NCBI GenBank assembly: GCA_021766785.1
Contig: JAICBP010000081.1
Coordinates: 1 to 64,000 of the forward strand
Source: Sulfurimonas sp. endosymbiont of Alviniconcha boucheti
GTDB taxonomy: Bacteria > Campylobacterota > Campylobacteria > Campylobacterales > Sulfurimonadaceae
DNA length: 64,000 nucleotides
Direction: 5' to 3'
Below the pieces are notes generated by a model that searched no databases, had not been told where the DNA came from, and was given only the letters and a program-made list of their open reading frames with translations. Each line of letters opens with the position of its first letter. Within the stretch, counting starts at the first letter, position 1. The position numbers and the translations under genes are program-made. Below, in pieces: positions 19,179 through 29,613 of the stretch.

Positions 19179-19625
19179 ATGATTATGGATGTTATGGAGA
19201 TTCAAAAAATCTTACCACACCGTTACCCATTTCTACTCGTTGATCGTGTTATAGCACTCACAAAAAATGAGTCAGTTGTCGCATACAAAAATGTATCTAT
19301 CTCTGAACCTGTATTTCAAGGACACTTTCCTGATCATCCTATATATCCTGGTGTTATGATACTTGAGGGGATGGCTCAAGCTGGTGGATTACTTGCATTT
19401 GAAAGTATGGATATGACTAAAGAAGAAGCACAGCAAAAAGTAGTTTACTTTATGAGTATTGACAAAGCAAAGTTTCGTGTACCTGTTCGTCCAGGAGATA
19501 AACTAGAGTATCACATTTGTGTTATCAAAAACAAAGGTGCGATTTGGATACTTGATGGAAAAGCTTATGCCAATGGAGAGCTTGTCTCCCAAGCTGAATT
19601 CAAAGCAATGATTGTAGATAAATAA
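19179..19625 (+). CDS. fabZ: 3-hydroxyacyl-ACP dehydratase FabZ
   Basis: Dehydrates beta-hydroxyacyl-ACP in fatty acid synthesis and supplies lipid A acyl chains. 148 residues. Seen: [14 protein letters not shown] at the N-terminus and the hot-dog active-site stretch [12 protein letters not shown] with catalytic His, then [11 protein letters not shown] with catalytic Glu. AAAGG lies 8 bases before the ATG. It is the first gene of a tight fabZ-lpxA-clpX-mreB-mreC run, 8 bases before lpxA. Confidence 0.96.
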   Translation: MIMDVMEIQKILPHRYPFLLVDRVIALTKNESVVAYKNVSISEPVFQGHFPDHPIYPGVMILEGMAQAGGLLAFESMDMTKEEAQQKVVYFMSIDKAKFRVPVRPGDKLEYHICVIKNKGAIWILDGKAYANGELVSQAEFKAMIVDK

Positions 19626-19633
19626 GCCATCTT

Positions 19634-20437
19634 ATGTCAAAAATATCTAAACTTGCGGTTATTGAAGAGGGTGCTGTAATTGGAAAAAATGTAGAGATAG
19701 GTCCTTTTTGCCATATCTCTAATGAGGCAACTATCGGTGATGGTACAACTATCGCTTCAAGTAGCTGCATCTATGGCAAAACGACCATTGGTAAAGCAAA
19801 TAGAATCTTTTCTCATGCTGTGATAGGTAGTATTCCTCAAGATTTAAAGTTTAATGGTGAAGAGGTTGAGCTCATTATTGGTGATAACAACACTATCCGT
19901 GAATTTACACTTTTTAACCCTGGAACAAAAGGTGGTGGGAGTAAGACTATTATTGGCAATCATAACCTTTTTATGGGCTATGTACATCTCGGTCATGATG
20001 TTATCATAGGAAACCACTGTATCTTGGCAAATGCGGCAACACTTGCTGGGCATGTAGAGCTTGGTGATTATGTTGTAATTGGTGGAATGACACCTATTCA
20101 TCAATTTATACATATTGGTGACTATGCTATGATAGGTGGAGCGAGTGCACTAGCTCAAGATGTCCCTCCATTTTGTATGGCAGAGGGTAATCGTGCTAAT
20201 CTTAGAGGTCTTAACCTTACAGGTCTTCGCAGACATATACAACGTGAAGATATTAATGCACTTAAATCTGCATATAGAGATCTTTTTGAGTCAGGACAAC
20301 CTCTCAAAGAGACAGCTAGCAGACTATTAGAAGAGACAAAAAATCACTATGTAAACGATCTGTGTGATTTTGTTCTCAAAACTAAACGCGGTATTCCGTT
20401 TGAAAGGAAAAGTTTAAATGATAAAAAAACATTGTAG
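19634..20437 (+). CDS. lpxA: UDP-N-acetylglucosamine acyltransferase LpxA
   Basis: First step of lipid A synthesis: acyl transfer from ACP to UDP-GlcNAc in the cytoplasm. 267 residues. Left-handed beta-helix of hexapeptide repeats ([17 protein letters not shown] and onward), the catalytic-histidine region [14 protein letters not shown], and a helical C-terminus starting [14 protein letters not shown]. It overlaps clpX by 20 bases, implying coupled translation. Confidence 0.96.
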   Translation: MSKISKLAVIEEGAVIGKNVEIGPFCHISNEATIGDGTTIASSSCIYGKTTIGKANRIFSHAVIGSIPQDLKFNGEEVELIIGDNNTIREFTLFNPGTKGGGSKTIIGNHNLFMGYVHLGHDVIIGNHCILANAATLAGHVELGDYVVIGGMTPIHQFIHIGDYAMIGGASALAQDVPPFCMAEGNRANLRGLNLTGLRRHIQREDINALKSAYRDLFESGQPLKETASRLLEETKNHYVNDLCDFVLKTKRGIPFERKSLNDKKTL

Positions 20438-21662
20438 TTTTTGTGATGCAACAGAGAGTGAAGTAAATCCTCTTATTGCGGGTAATGGCGTTTACATCTG
20501 TAAAAACTGCGTCTCATCTGCGTATAAAATTATGTTTGGTGATACGACTGTTGCACAGACAGAGCAAGATAAAGAACTTCTAGAAACAGTCAATAATCTC
20601 ATGACTCCAAAAGATCTAAATAAATTTCTTGGTGAGTATATTATTGGTCAAGAGCGTGCAAGAAAGCTACTAAGTGTTGCTGTTTACAACCACTATAAGC
20701 GTATCTTTAAGACTCATGAACTCAAAGACAAAGAGACAGAGATAGCAAAGTCGAATGTTTTACTTATAGGTCCAACAGGTTCAGGAAAAACACTTATGGC
20801 TCAAACAATTGCTAAAGTTTTAAATGTACCTATTGCTATTGCTGATGCGACAAGTCTTACAGAGGCTGGTTATGTTGGTGAAGATGTTGAGAATATCCTT
20901 ACTAAACTGATCCAAGCAGCTGATGGTGATGTGGAGCGGGCACAAAAGGGCATCATCTTTTTAGATGAAGTAGATAAAGTCGCTCGTATGAGTGAAAATC
21001 GCTCTATTACTCGTGATGTTTCAGGTGAAGGAGTACAACAGGCTCTTCTAAAAATTATTGAGGGTTCTTCTGTAAATATTCCACCAAAAGGTGGTCGTAA
21101 ACACCCTAACCAAGAGTTTACATCTATTGATACAACAAATATCCTCTTTATCTGTGGTGGTGCTTTTGATGGTTTAGAAGAGATTCTCAAACGTAAACAG
21201 GGTAATAATGTCCTCGGGTTTGGACATGAAAAGAAAACGAAAGATGAGAAGAAACCTACTTTTGATATGGTAGAACCTGATGATTTAGTACACTTTGGTC
21301 TTATTCCTGAGCTTATAGGACGTCTTCCTATCATCGCTTCATTAAATGAAATCACTGAAGAAGATATGATTCGCATACTTACTGAACCAAAAAATTCACT
21401 GACAAAACAGTATCAAAAACTCTTCTCCATTGATAATGTTACACTAAACTTTGAAGAAGAAGCACTCTTAGCCATCGCTAAAAAATCTCTCAAACGCAAA
21501 ACTGGTGCTCGTGGACTTCGTGCTATTTTAGAAGAGAATATGATAGACATTATGTATGAGCTTCCTGAGTATTCAGGGTATGAAGTACTAATCACTAAAG
21601 AAGTAATAGAAGATGGGGCAGAACCTGTTTACATCAAAAAACCTACACAAAAAATAGCATAA
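20418..21662 (+). CDS. clpX: ATP-dependent Clp protease ATP-binding subunit ClpX
   Basis: AAA+ unfoldase feeding ClpP. 414 residues. N-terminal zinc-binding domain (Cys6, Cys9, Cys28, Cys31), Walker A GPTGSGKT near 118-125, the GYVGEDVE pore region, Walker [12 protein letters not shown], and the [11 protein letters not shown] sensor-2 segment. It starts within lpxA, with mreB 10 bases downstream. clpP is not in this window. Confidence 0.97.
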   Translation: MIKKHCSFCDATESEVNPLIAGNGVYICKNCVSSAYKIMFGDTTVAQTEQDKELLETVNNLMTPKDLNKFLGEYIIGQERARKLLSVAVYNHYKRIFKTHELKDKETEIAKSNVLLIGPTGSGKTLMAQTIAKVLNVPIAIADATSLTEAGYVGEDVENILTKLIQAADGDVERAQKGIIFLDEVDKVARMSENRSITRDVSGEGVQQALLKIIEGSSVNIPPKGGRKHPNQEFTSIDTTNILFICGGAFDGLEEILKRKQGNNVLGFGHEKKTKDEKKPTFDMVEPDDLVHFGLIPELIGRLPIIASLNEITEEDMIRILTEPKNSLTKQYQKLFSIDNVTLNFEEEALLAIAKKSLKRKTGARGLRAILEENMIDIMYELPEYSGYEVLITKEVIEDGAEPVYIKKPTQKIA

Positions 21663-21672
21663 GGAGATAGAA

Positions 21673-22710
21673 ATGATATTTAATAAACTCATAGGACTTT
21701 TTTCAAATGACCTCTCTATAGATTTAGGGACAGCAAATACTATTGTTATAGCAAAAGGACGAGGTATCATTATTGATGAACCTTCTGTTGTTGCCGTAAA
21801 AACCGAAAAATATGGACAAACACGTGTTCTTGCTGTTGGGCATGAAGCAAAATGTATGGTTGGAAAAACACCAGGAAATATTAAAGCTATCCGCCCTATG
21901 AGAGATGGTGTTATTGCTGACTTTGATATGACAGAGAAAATGATTCGTAAGTTTATAGAAAAGGCACACGGTCGTAGCTCTTTGATCTCTCCACGTATCA
22001 TTATCTGTGTACCTTATGGACTTACACAAGTTGAACGCAAGGCTGTTCGTGACTCAGCTCTCTCTGCTGGTGCTCGTGAAGTATTTCTTATAGAAGAACC
22101 TATGGCCGCTGCTATTGGTGCTGGAGTAGATATTCGTGAACCTCAAGGAAACTTAGTTGTCGATATTGGTGGTGGTACGACAGAGATTGGAGTTGTCTCT
22201 CTTGGTGGTCTTGTTCTCTCAAAATCTATTCGTACTGCAGGAGATAAGATAGATCAGAGTATTGTCAACTATATAAGAAAAAAGTATAATTTACTTATTG
22301 GTGAGCGACTTGCAGAAGAGATTAAGATCAAGGTTGGAACAGCGGTTACTCTTGACCAAGAACTTATAATGACTGTCAATGGTCGTGATCAAGTTGAAGG
22401 ACTTTTAAGTTCTATAGAACTAAGTTCAGAAGATGCTCGTGATGCTATGAAAGAACCACTTAAAGAGATTTTAGAAGCACTCCGTGATGTACTAGAGCAG
22501 ATGCCACCTGATTTGGTTGGAGACATTATAAACAATGGTATCATTTTAACTGGTGGTGGAGCACATATTCGCCAACTTGATAAATATCTCTCAGATATCA
22601 TCAAAATCCCAGTTTTCATCGCTGATGAGCCACTCCTTGCTGTCGCACGAGGAACTGGTAGAGCACTTGAAGAGATAGATCTCTTGCAAGAACTATTTGA
22701 CAATGAATAA
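21673..22710 (+). CDS. mreB: Rod shape-determining protein MreB
   Basis: Actin-like filament protein guiding cell-wall elongation. 345 residues. Phosphate-1 motif IDLGTANT near residue 16, VDIGGGTTEIGVVSLGG, and ILTGGGAHIRQLDKYL. AAGGAGAT precedes the ATG. The coding end overlaps mreC by 8 bases. Confidence 0.97.
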   Translation: MIFNKLIGLFSNDLSIDLGTANTIVIAKGRGIIIDEPSVVAVKTEKYGQTRVLAVGHEAKCMVGKTPGNIKAIRPMRDGVIADFDMTEKMIRKFIEKAHGRSSLISPRIIICVPYGLTQVERKAVRDSALSAGAREVFLIEEPMAAAIGAGVDIREPQGNLVVDIGGGTTEIGVVSLGGLVLSKSIRTAGDKIDQSIVNYIRKKYNLLIGERLAEEIKIKVGTAVTLDQELIMTVNGRDQVEGLLSSIELSSEDARDAMKEPLKEILEALRDVLEQMPPDLVGDIINNGIILTGGGAHIRQLDKYLSDIIKIPVFIADEPLLAVARGTGRALEEIDLLQELFDNE

Positions 22711-23464
22711 AGAGTTATTCTCCTTTCTTCTTGTCACTACTGCACTCCTTCTGGGTGCTTTTTCCTATAACAATATTATCCAATCCCCTGTTATCAACTC
22801 ACTAAACTTTTTCAAAAAAAGCTACCATGATACAACTCAATATATATATGATACTCTCGACACTTACTTCTTTCAAACCCATAAGATAAGAGATCTCAAA
22901 GAAGAACTCCAAAAATATGAAAACAACCATCTTGTTATGCAAGAACTAGCAAATGAAGTAAATGATCTTTATAACATCCAAGATGCAAACTTTACACTCT
23001 CTCCACAAATTGCATTAGTTAGAGCTATCTCTTATGAAAAATTTGGCAACTTTAACAGACTCTGGATGGATATCCCAGATTATAATGGATCTAAGATATA
23101 TGGTCTTACCTACAAAGAGCTTGTTGCCGGTATTGTTATCAATAAGAACTCTCGACCATTAGCCCTGCTTAATCAAGATATAAAGAGTGCTTATTCTGTT
23201 TTTATTGGAGAGAAGAGTGCCCCTGGTATAGCACATGGAAATAATAATAAAAACTTAATAGTCAGTTTTATTCCTGCATTTTACAACATTAAAGTAGGTG
23301 ATGAAGTCACAACATCTGGTCTTGATGATATTTTTATAAAGGGATTAAGAGTAGGTAAAGTACTCTCAGTTAACTCTTCACAGGGCTATCAAAATGCTAT
23401 TATTGAACCCTATTATAAAAATTTTGAACCAAACTATTTTCATATCATAAAAAGAGTAAGATAG
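22703..23464 (+). CDS. mreC: Rod shape-determining protein MreC
   Basis: Periplasmic scaffold linking MreB to wall synthases. 253 residues: one N-terminal membrane segment (FSFLLVTTALLLGAFSY), a coiled-coil (KIRDLKEELQKYENNHL), then a beta-rich domain with LVAGIVINKNSRP and GDEVTTSGLDDIFIKGLRVG. The ATG at 22703 is preferred over an in-frame TTG at 22697. It is last in the fabZ-to-mreC run. Confidence 0.93.
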   Translation: MNKELFSFLLVTTALLLGAFSYNNIIQSPVINSLNFFKKSYHDTTQYIYDTLDTYFFQTHKIRDLKEELQKYENNHLVMQELANEVNDLYNIQDANFTLSPQIALVRAISYEKFGNFNRLWMDIPDYNGSKIYGLTYKELVAGIVINKNSRPLALLNQDIKSAYSVFIGEKSAPGIAHGNNNKNLIVSFIPAFYNIKVGDEVTTSGLDDIFIKGLRVGKVLSVNSSQGYQNAIIEPYYKNFEPNYFHIIKRVR

Positions 23465-23533
23465 AGTACTTTTTCACGATAGAACTTCTTTTTAACCTAG
23501 GTATAACTCATCAAATTTTAAGTGCTCATTTGC

Positions 23534-23539
23534 TATAAT
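23534..23539 (+). promoter_or_regulatory. Putative -10 box of carB
   Basis: TATAAT about 27 bases before the carB ATG, so carB probably has its own promoter. Confidence 0.5.
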
Positions 23540-23565
23540 CACTAAATTTTTCTCAAAGGGTTATA

Positions 23566-26500
23566 ATGCCAAAACGCACCGACATTCATACTATTTTACT
23601 TATTGGATCTGGTCCAATTATTATCGGTCAAGCTTGTGAATTTGACTACTCGGGAACACAAGCAGTTAAAACACTTAAAGAGTTAGGGTATCGTGTAGTA
23701 CTAATAAACTCAAATCCAGCAACTATTATGACTGATCCAGAGTTCGCAGATAGAACATATATTGAACCTATTAAAGAAGAGGTCATTGCTCGAATTATCA
23801 AAGAAGAAAATGTTGATGCCGTTCTACCAACTATGGGTGGGCAGACAGCTCTTAATGTAGCCACAAAAATGTATGAGAAAGGGATGCTTAAAGGAGTAGA
23901 GTTTTTAGGTGCAACTCCTGAAGCTATCCATAAGGGGGAAGATCGTTCAGCATTTAATGATGCCATGATTAAAATAGGTATGGATTTACCAAAAAGTGCT
24001 AATGCTTACTCTGTTGAAGAGGCTATAGAAGTAGTAAAAGAGATAGGTTTTCCAGTTATCTCTCGCTCTTCATTTACACTTGCTGGTGGAGGTTCAGGTG
24101 TAGCATATAATATGGAGGAGTTTAAAGTACTTGCAGAGGAAGGACTTGCTGCTTCACCTGTAAATGAGATAGAGATTATGGAGTCTCTTCTTGGTTGGAA
24201 AGAGTATGAGATGGAGGTTATCCGTGACAAAGCAGATAACTGTATCATAGTTTGTGCTATAGAAAATTTTGATCCTATGGGTGTACATACTGGAGATAGT
24301 ATCACTGTTGCCCCTGCTCTTACACTTACAGATAAAGAGTACCAAAGAATGAGAAATGCCTCTTTTGCGATTTTGCGTGAGATAGGTGTTGATACAGGTG
24401 GATCAAATGTACAATTTTCCATAGATCCTAAAAGTGGTCGTATGATTGTTATTGAGATGAACCCTCGTGTCTCTCGCTCATCAGCACTTGCCTCAAAGGC
24501 TACTGGTTATCCTATCGCAAAGGTTGCAACACTTCTTGCAGTTGGTTTTACTCTCGATGAGATTACAAATGACATTACAGGGACATCCGCATCTTTTGAG
24601 CCAGTTATTGATTATGTTGTTACTAAAATTCCTCGTTTTACATTTGAAAAATTTCCAGAAGCTATAAATACACTCAGTACTTCTATGAAGTCAGTTGGCG
24701 AAGTTATGGCAATTGGTCGTACATTTAAAGAATCTATGCAAAAAGCACTCTGCTCACTAGAGACTGGAGTGTGTGGTTTTGATCCTATAGAGAGTGAAAT
24801 GGAGTTCATTCTACATGAAATACGCCGTCCTAATGCCGACAGAGTACTTTATGTAGCTGAAGGTTTCCGACGTGGAATGAGCATAGAAGAGATGTATGAT
24901 ATATGTGCTATTGATCCTTGGTTTCTTCATCAAGTAAAAGAGATTGTAGATAAAGAAGCCACTCTAAACGATAAGATTCTTTTTGATGCTGATATTATGC
25001 GTAATATAAAAGTAGATGGTTTTTCCGATAAACGTATCAGCCAACTCATCACGCTTAATTCTGGTCATAAAGTAAGCGAAATAGAAGTGTATAATGCTCG
25101 TAAAAAACTCGGCGTTAACTTAGAGTTTAATGAAGTAGATACTTGTGCAGCAGAATTTGAAGCTTTAACGCCGTACCTCTACTCAACTACAAACATCACA
25201 AAACTTCCAAATATAAAAAACCGTGTTAGCGATAAGAAAAAGATACTAATTCTCGGTGGTGGACCTAACCGTATTGGTCAAGGTATAGAGTTTGACTACT
25301 GCTGTGTCCATGCGGCGTTTGCACTTAAAGAGATGGATATAGAAACTATTATGTACAACTGTAACCCTGAAACAGTCTCTACAGATTATGATACATCTGA
25401 TGTTCTTTACTTTGAGCCTATCGACTTTGAGCATGTTCGTGAAGTGATAGAAAATGAACAACCAGATGGGATCATAGTGCATTTTGGTGGTCAAACGCCA
25501 CTCAAACTTGCAGATTCTCTTACAAAAATAGGAGCAAAGATTATTGGAACTCCATCAGCTGTTATCGACCTTGCTGAAGATAGAGAACAGTTCTCTGATT
25601 TTGTAAACCGTCATGGTCTTAAACAACCTGCAAATGGTCTTGCACGTGCAAAAGAGGAAGCTGCACCAATAGCGGACTCTTTGGGTTATCCAGTACTTGT
25701 CCGTCCATCATTTGTTCTCGGTGGTCGTGGTATGAAAATAGTTTACTCTGAAGTAGAATTAAACCAGTACATGGAACTTGCTATCTCTGTTTCTAATGAA
25801 GCTCCAGTCTTAATTGACAAGTTCTTAGATCAGGCTATTGAACTTGATGTTGACTGTATCTCTGATGGAAAAGAGGTCTATATCGGTTCTGTTATGCAGC
25901 ATATTGAAGAGGCTGGAATCCATTCAGGAGATAGTGCTTGTTCCCTCCCTCCTATGAATCTAAGTAAAGAGATGATAGAGAAAGTAGAGCAACAGACAAA
26001 GACTATAGCACTTGGACTTCAGGTTATCGGTCTTATGAATGTGCAGTATGCTATCTACCAAGATGAAATTTACCTTATTGAAGTAAATCCTCGTGCTTCT
26101 CGTACTGTTCCTTTTGTATCTAAAGCCACAGGTATGCCATTAGCAAAAGTTGCTACTCGTGTTATGATGGGTGAGTCGCTTGTAGATGCTTTAGAGTACT
26201 ACGATAAATATAATATTGTTGAAGAGGTAAATGCCCTTTATCATCCTAAACTTAAAGGTTTTGTTTCTGTAAAAGAGGCAGTTTTCCCTTTCCATAAGCT
26301 AGTAGGTGCAGACTTAGTGCTTAGCCCTGAGATGAAATCAACTGGTGAAGTTATGGGAATTAGTTCTAACTTCGGTATCTCTTTCGCAAAAGCACAACTA
26401 AGTGCTGGAAATAAGATTCCAACTAGTGGAACATGTTTTTTGTCTTTTGTAGATACAGATAAAGTACATGCAGCTGAGATCGCTACTGGACTTATAAGGC

Positions 26501-26823
26501 ATGGCTTTCAACTTGTCGCAACAAAAGGGACACAAGAGGTACTAGAAAAAGCTGGTATTGTATGTAAAAGAGTTCTTAAAATCTCAGAGGGTCGCCCAAA
26601 TATAGAGGACAGTATGAAAAATGGTGAGATTGCAATGGCTATCAACACTTCTGATAATAATACAAGTAAAAAAGATGCTGTAGTTATTCGCCAAGAGGTT
26701 TTAAGACTTAGTATCCCTTACTTCACAACCCTAAGTGCAACTCGTGCACTTATCTTAGCCCTCGATGAGATGGATGAAGATGCATGGTCAGATGCAATAG
26801 CACTTCAAGACTTCCTAGTATAA
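23566..26823 (+). CDS. carB: Carbamoyl-phosphate synthase large subunit
   Basis: Makes carbamoyl phosphate for pyrimidines and arginine. 1085 residues, normal length. Two homologous halves, each with a biotin-carboxylase-like N-lobe and an ATP-grasp domain: [20 protein letters not shown] then [11 protein letters not shown] and [39 protein letters not shown] then [10 protein letters not shown] and [19 protein letters not shown]. The C-terminal MGS-like allosteric domain covers the last about 140 residues. The small subunit carA is not in the window. Confidence 0.97.
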   Translation: MPKRTDIHTILLIGSGPIIIGQACEFDYSGTQAVKTLKELGYRVVLINSNPATIMTDPEFADRTYIEPIKEEVIARIIKEENVDAVLPTMGGQTALNVATKMYEKGMLKGVEFLGATPEAIHKGEDRSAFNDAMIKIGMDLPKSANAYSVEEAIEVVKEIGFPVISRSSFTLAGGGSGVAYNMEEFKVLAEEGLAASPVNEIEIMESLLGWKEYEMEVIRDKADNCIIVCAIENFDPMGVHTGDSITVAPALTLTDKEYQRMRNASFAILREIGVDTGGSNVQFSIDPKSGRMIVIEMNPRVSRSSALASKATGYPIAKVATLLAVGFTLDEITNDITGTSASFEPVIDYVVTKIPRFTFEKFPEAINTLSTSMKSVGEVMAIGRTFKESMQKALCSLETGVCGFDPIESEMEFILHEIRRPNADRVLYVAEGFRRGMSIEEMYDICAIDPWFLHQVKEIVDKEATLNDKILFDADIMRNIKVDGFSDKRISQLITLNSGHKVSEIEVYNARKKLGVNLEFNEVDTCAAEFEALTPYLYSTTNITKLPNIKNRVSDKKKILILGGGPNRIGQGIEFDYCCVHAAFALKEMDIETIMYNCNPETVSTDYDTSDVLYFEPIDFEHVREVIENEQPDGIIVHFGGQTPLKLADSLTKIGAKIIGTPSAVIDLAEDREQFSDFVNRHGLKQPANGLARAKEEAAPIADSLGYPVLVRPSFVLGGRGMKIVYSEVELNQYMELAISVSNEAPVLIDKFLDQAIELDVDCISDGKEVYIGSVMQHIEEAGIHSGDSACSLPPMNLSKEMIEKVEQQTKTIALGLQVIGLMNVQYAIYQDEIYLIEVNPRASRTVPFVSKATGMPLAKVATRVMMGESLVDALEYYDKYNIVEEVNALYHPKLKGFVSVKEAVFPFHKLVGADLVLSPEMKSTGEVMGISSNFGISFAKAQLSAGNKIPTSGTCFLSFVDTDKVHAAEIATGLIRHGFQLVATKGTQEVLEKAGIVCKRVLKISEGRPNIEDSMKNGEIAMAINTSDNNTSKKDAVVIRQEVLRLSIPYFTTLSATRALILALDEMDEDAWSDAIALQDFLV

Positions 26824-26828
26824 ACTCA

Positions 26829-27254
26829 TTGGTTATACTAGCCCAGACTGACACTACTGTTGGTCTGCTCTCACAAGATGCAAATAAACTTCAAACTATA
26901 AAACAACGTCCTGCACTAAAACCTTTTATAAAAGTCTATAAAAAATTTCAGACACTCTCTTATGAATTACGAATTCCTAAGGAACAAAAAAACAGAGTAA
27001 GACGTGCAAAAAAAACAACCTTTATAGTGAAAAACATGGCGTTTAGAGTAGCAGAAGACTCTGCAAACTCTTCACAGCTTAGAAAATATCTTTGGAACTA
27101 CTCAACTTCAGCCAATGAGAGTGGAAAAAAGTTCCAAAATGCATTTTGCGAAGAAAAAGCTGATATAATTATTGAGACAGAAGTACCACTACATGAGGGA
27201 AACTCCTCAGTACTTTATAAAATAAATAGAAAAAAAAGAGTGAGGCTACGATGA
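26829..27254 (+). CDS. Sua5/YciO/YrdC/YwlC family protein (short)
   Basis: About 141 residues. Begins LVILAQTDTTVGLLSQD, the N-terminal YrdC signature, with KQRPALKPF (nucleotide and tRNA-binding segment) and STSANESGKKF later. It is shorter than the usual roughly 190-residue TsaC. Proteins of this family make threonylcarbamoyl-AMP for tRNA t6A; whether this short member does so is uncertain. The start is ambiguous: TTG at 26829, just after the carB stop, or ATG at 26784 inside carB. It overlaps the next gene by 4 bases. Confidence 0.75.
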   Translation: MVILAQTDTTVGLLSQDANKLQTIKQRPALKPFIKVYKKFQTLSYELRIPKEQKNRVRRAKKTTFIVKNMAFRVAEDSANSSQLRKYLWNYSTSANESGKKFQNAFCEEKADIIIETEVPLHEGNSSVLYKINRKKRVRLR

Positions 27255-27697
27255 GCAAAATAGTACAAGCACTGCTAGTGGGTATGCTAGTAACCTTTAT
27301 CTTAGATTTTTTTCTCTTTTTGGGAATTTTTCTCAACTATATAAACCCTCTAGAAATAGATCTTTACTATAATATTCTTTTTGCAGATAATCAAAACATC
27401 TATATCTATACATTTTTTACACTACTTTTTGGTTACTTAGTTATGTATGCAAAAAGTTTTCTTAGTCTCTCTATTATCTCTTTTTTTTCACTGCTAGCAT
27501 TACTTACTCTCATAACTCCAGTTGGTAAATTTTTAGGAGAAAAACTTTTAAAACAAGAGAATATAGAGTTAAAAACAGCAAAATTTTCTTACCATGGGGA
27601 TATTCTCTACATTGGACGTACAAAAGTTACTTTTTATGACTATAAATTAGATAAAATACTCAACTTAACTAAAAAAAACTTACAAGGATTGAATTAA
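27251..27697 (+). CDS. Unknown small membrane protein
   Basis: 148 residues not recognised. Three likely membrane segments: about 8-28 (LVGMLVTFILDFFLFLGIF), 51-67 and 70-90. The remaining about 55 residues are soluble with SYHGDILYIGRTKVTFYDYK. It overlaps the YrdC-like gene by 4 bases and ends 1 base before the UPF0323 gene, so the four genes 26829-29211 look like one transcription unit. Confidence 0.7.
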   Translation: MSKIVQALLVGMLVTFILDFFLFLGIFLNYINPLEIDLYYNILFADNQNIYIYTFFTLLFGYLVMYAKSFLSLSIISFFSLLALLTLITPVGKFLGEKLLKQENIELKTAKFSYHGDILYIGRTKVTFYDYKLDKILNLTKKNLQGLN

Positions 27698-27698
27698 T

Positions 27699-28259
27699 AT
27701 GAAGCATATTACAAATAATGTACTACTAGGATCTACAGGGGTACTTATGATGAATATTCTCACAGGGTGTGAAGCACCACAAGAGCAAGCGCAAAATAAA
27801 TTTCTAGTTATTCAACAGCAAGCAAATGGTAAATATGTAGTTGTTGAAGAGATGCCTACTGAGGGTCCAAATCGTGCTATCATTCGTGAGAAAGATGCCA
27901 ATGGACGAGTAACTGAACGCTTTATGAATGAAGAGGAGATGAAAGCCCTTGCAGAACAAGAGTATCAAAAAGTACAAAATGGTACAAGTGAGACTATACA
28001 AGAGAATGGTGGAAGTGCAGGTATGGGTCTAGCAGGAACTATTCTAGCTGTTGCAGCAGGAAGCCTTCTTGGAAATATGATAGGCAATGCTCTTATGAAT
28101 AACAAGAACTTTTCAAAAAACTCTTTCTCTTCAAATAGAAGTGCTTATAGCCGTTCAGCAGCAGGAAAAAAAGCTAAAAAATCATCTACAAGAAAAAGCT
28201 TTTTCGGTGGAAGTTCTAAAAAATCTACCAGAAGAAGTGGTGGTTTCTTCGGTGGATGA
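27699..28259 (+). CDS. UPF0323 family lipoprotein
   Basis: 186 residues. Signal with lipobox-like MNILTGC, a conserved NKFLVIQQQANGKYVVVEE region, a glycine-rich hydrophobic segment (MGLAGTILAVAAGSLLGNMIGNAL), and a Ser/Lys/Arg-rich tail ending in FFGG repeats. This is the architecture of the UPF0323 lipoproteins of Campylobacterota. Function unknown. It lies directly before the glutathionylspermidine-synthase-like gene; this adjacency suggests a joint role. Confidence 0.85.
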   Translation: MKHITNNVLLGSTGVLMMNILTGCEAPQEQAQNKFLVIQQQANGKYVVVEEMPTEGPNRAIIREKDANGRVTERFMNEEEMKALAEQEYQKVQNGTSETIQENGGSAGMGLAGTILAVAAGSLLGNMIGNALMNNKNFSKNSFSSNRSAYSRSAAGKKAKKSSTRKSFFGGSSKKSTRRSGGFFGG

Positions 28260-28260
28260 T

Positions 28261-29211
28261 ATGAGTCTAACGCTTACTAAACAAGAGGCTTTAGCTTACT
28301 ACAAAGCAGCAAATGAGCTTTATGATATGTATGTTAATGCTGCAGAGTATGTTATAGATAATGATCTCTTTTTTGATCTTGGAATTCCTTTTAACCTTAT
28401 AGAAGCGATAAAAAAGAGCTGGGAAAATGATGTTCACTGGCATATCTATGGTGCATTTATCTTTGGTGGTGGTCGAAATAGTGAACCAATAAAACTATTG
28501 GGTTTTGATGCAGATACTCCAGAAAAACTTCTTCAAACATCGCAAAAACAACTTCACAAGAGTGCCTTTAATGAGATATATGAGATGGTACGAGAAAACT
28601 TCAAAAGAGTTATTACCCTTGATGATGGAGTTGAATTTTTTGATAAGAGATATGATGGATGGAAGATCCTTTTTTCAGCTCCAGATGATGATGAAGAGAA
28701 AGAGCATACATCACTTTTCTTGGAACAACTCGCACAAGAAGCTGGGTTTGAGACCTCTTTTTCTTATCTTGGTGAAGTAATTTTTAGCGATGAGGGAATA
28801 AGTGATAGTGAAGGTACAATATATGAGTACTGGTGTAAAAACTACTCATGGTTAGATATAGCTACAAATGAAAGTGAACTCGCTACTCTATTGACAAACA
28901 TTATGCAAAAGCAGCAAGCTATCATCATAAACCCTGCTTATACTCTGCTTTTTGAGTCTCGTGGTATGCTTGCAATTTTAAAGAAGTTGTATCCAAACTC
29001 ACCATACCTGCTTAACACTTCTTTTGAAAAATTTGATGGCAGTATTGAGAGAACTGTTTTTGGAGAGAATGAAGCATTTAGTAACTTTAAAAAAGTCTAT
29101 CAAGAGCTATATGAGACTCCTTACAATGCTAGAGTATTTTTTGCGTATGAAGCCTGTGGACTGAGCTTCTTTAGTGCAAAAAACAACTTTATAAAACACG
29201 AAATAGTATGA
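28261..29211 (+). CDS. Glutathionylspermidine synthase-like ATP-grasp protein
   Basis: 316 residues from the ATG at 28261, preceded by GGTGGATGAT. An in-frame ATG at 28141 lies inside the UPF0323 gene and is rejected. Matches the pre-ATP-grasp/ATP-grasp family of YgiC/YjfC and the GspS synthetase domain: HWHIYGAFIFGG, IKLLGFDADTPEKLLQTS, EYWCKNYSWLDI, and NPAYTLLFESRGMLAILKKL with YPNSPYLLNTSFEKFDG. The amidase domain of bifunctional Gsp is absent. The true ligated substrate is unknown; a peptide-like ligation at the envelope is inference. Confidence 0.85.
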   Translation: MSLTLTKQEALAYYKAANELYDMYVNAAEYVIDNDLFFDLGIPFNLIEAIKKSWENDVHWHIYGAFIFGGGRNSEPIKLLGFDADTPEKLLQTSQKQLHKSAFNEIYEMVRENFKRVITLDDGVEFFDKRYDGWKILFSAPDDDEEKEHTSLFLEQLAQEAGFETSFSYLGEVIFSDEGISDSEGTIYEYWCKNYSWLDIATNESELATLLTNIMQKQQAIIINPAYTLLFESRGMLAILKKLYPNSPYLLNTSFEKFDGSIERTVFGENEAFSNFKKVYQELYETPYNARVFFAYEACGLSFFSAKNNFIKHEIV

Positions 29212-29232
29212 CTAGATTTTATAACACAAAAT

Positions 29233-29613
29233 CTATCTCACACGCTCTCTTATCTTCTTCCTACTATGTACACTCTCAATCACAGAAGATATATCGCTCT
29301 TTAACAAGTTTTCTAACTCTTGAATTCGTCCAAAATTTCTTACAATCTTAATAAAATTTATAAGAGATACTTTTCCTGTCTGTTCAAAGTTAGAGTAAGT
29401 TGTAGCTGATGAGAGCAAAGCACTTGTGCTAAACTCACTCTGTTTAAGAGAATTTTCTATCCTAAGTTTTTTTGCACGATAAGCTAAGACTAAAGAGATC
29501 TCTTCATCTGTAAGAGTAGAAAATGATGCATCGATATTTATATTTTTTTTCTTGGCTTTTTTAGCCTCATCTTCAAAAGACTTTAATTTTGATAGTAACT
29601 TGTTATCATCCAT
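29233..29613 (-). CDS. HTH-domain antitoxin-like protein (HipB-like)
   Basis: 126 residues. A charged N-terminal helix (SFEDEAKKAKKKN), then an XRE-like helix-turn-helix at about 48-105 (LAYRAKKLRIENSLKQSEFS, SATTYSNFEQTGKVSL). It overlaps the 3' end of hipA by 8 bases on the same strand, so the two are co-transcribed. By analogy with HipB it should bind the promoter and neutralise HipA. The gene order toxin-then-antitoxin is the reverse of E. coli hipBA. Confidence 0.75.
   Translation of the reverse strand: MDDNKLLSKLKSFEDEAKKAKKKNINIDASFSTLTDEEISLVLAYRAKKLRIENSLKQSEFSTSALLSSATTYSNFEQTGKVSLINFIKIVRNFGRIQELENLLKSDISSVIESVHSRKKIRERVR

Noticed and set aside
20870..21376. 168-codon open frame antisense to clpX
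   Set aside because: Shadow of conserved clpX codons; no motif or ribosome binding site.
24006..24422. 138-codon open frame antisense to carB
   Set aside because: Shadow of carB ATP-grasp coding sequence.
28141..28260. Longer start for the glutathionylspermidine-synthase-like gene inside UPF0323
   Set aside because: The family homology starts after the ATG at 28261, which has a ribosome binding site; the extra 40 residues are out-of-frame UPF0323.
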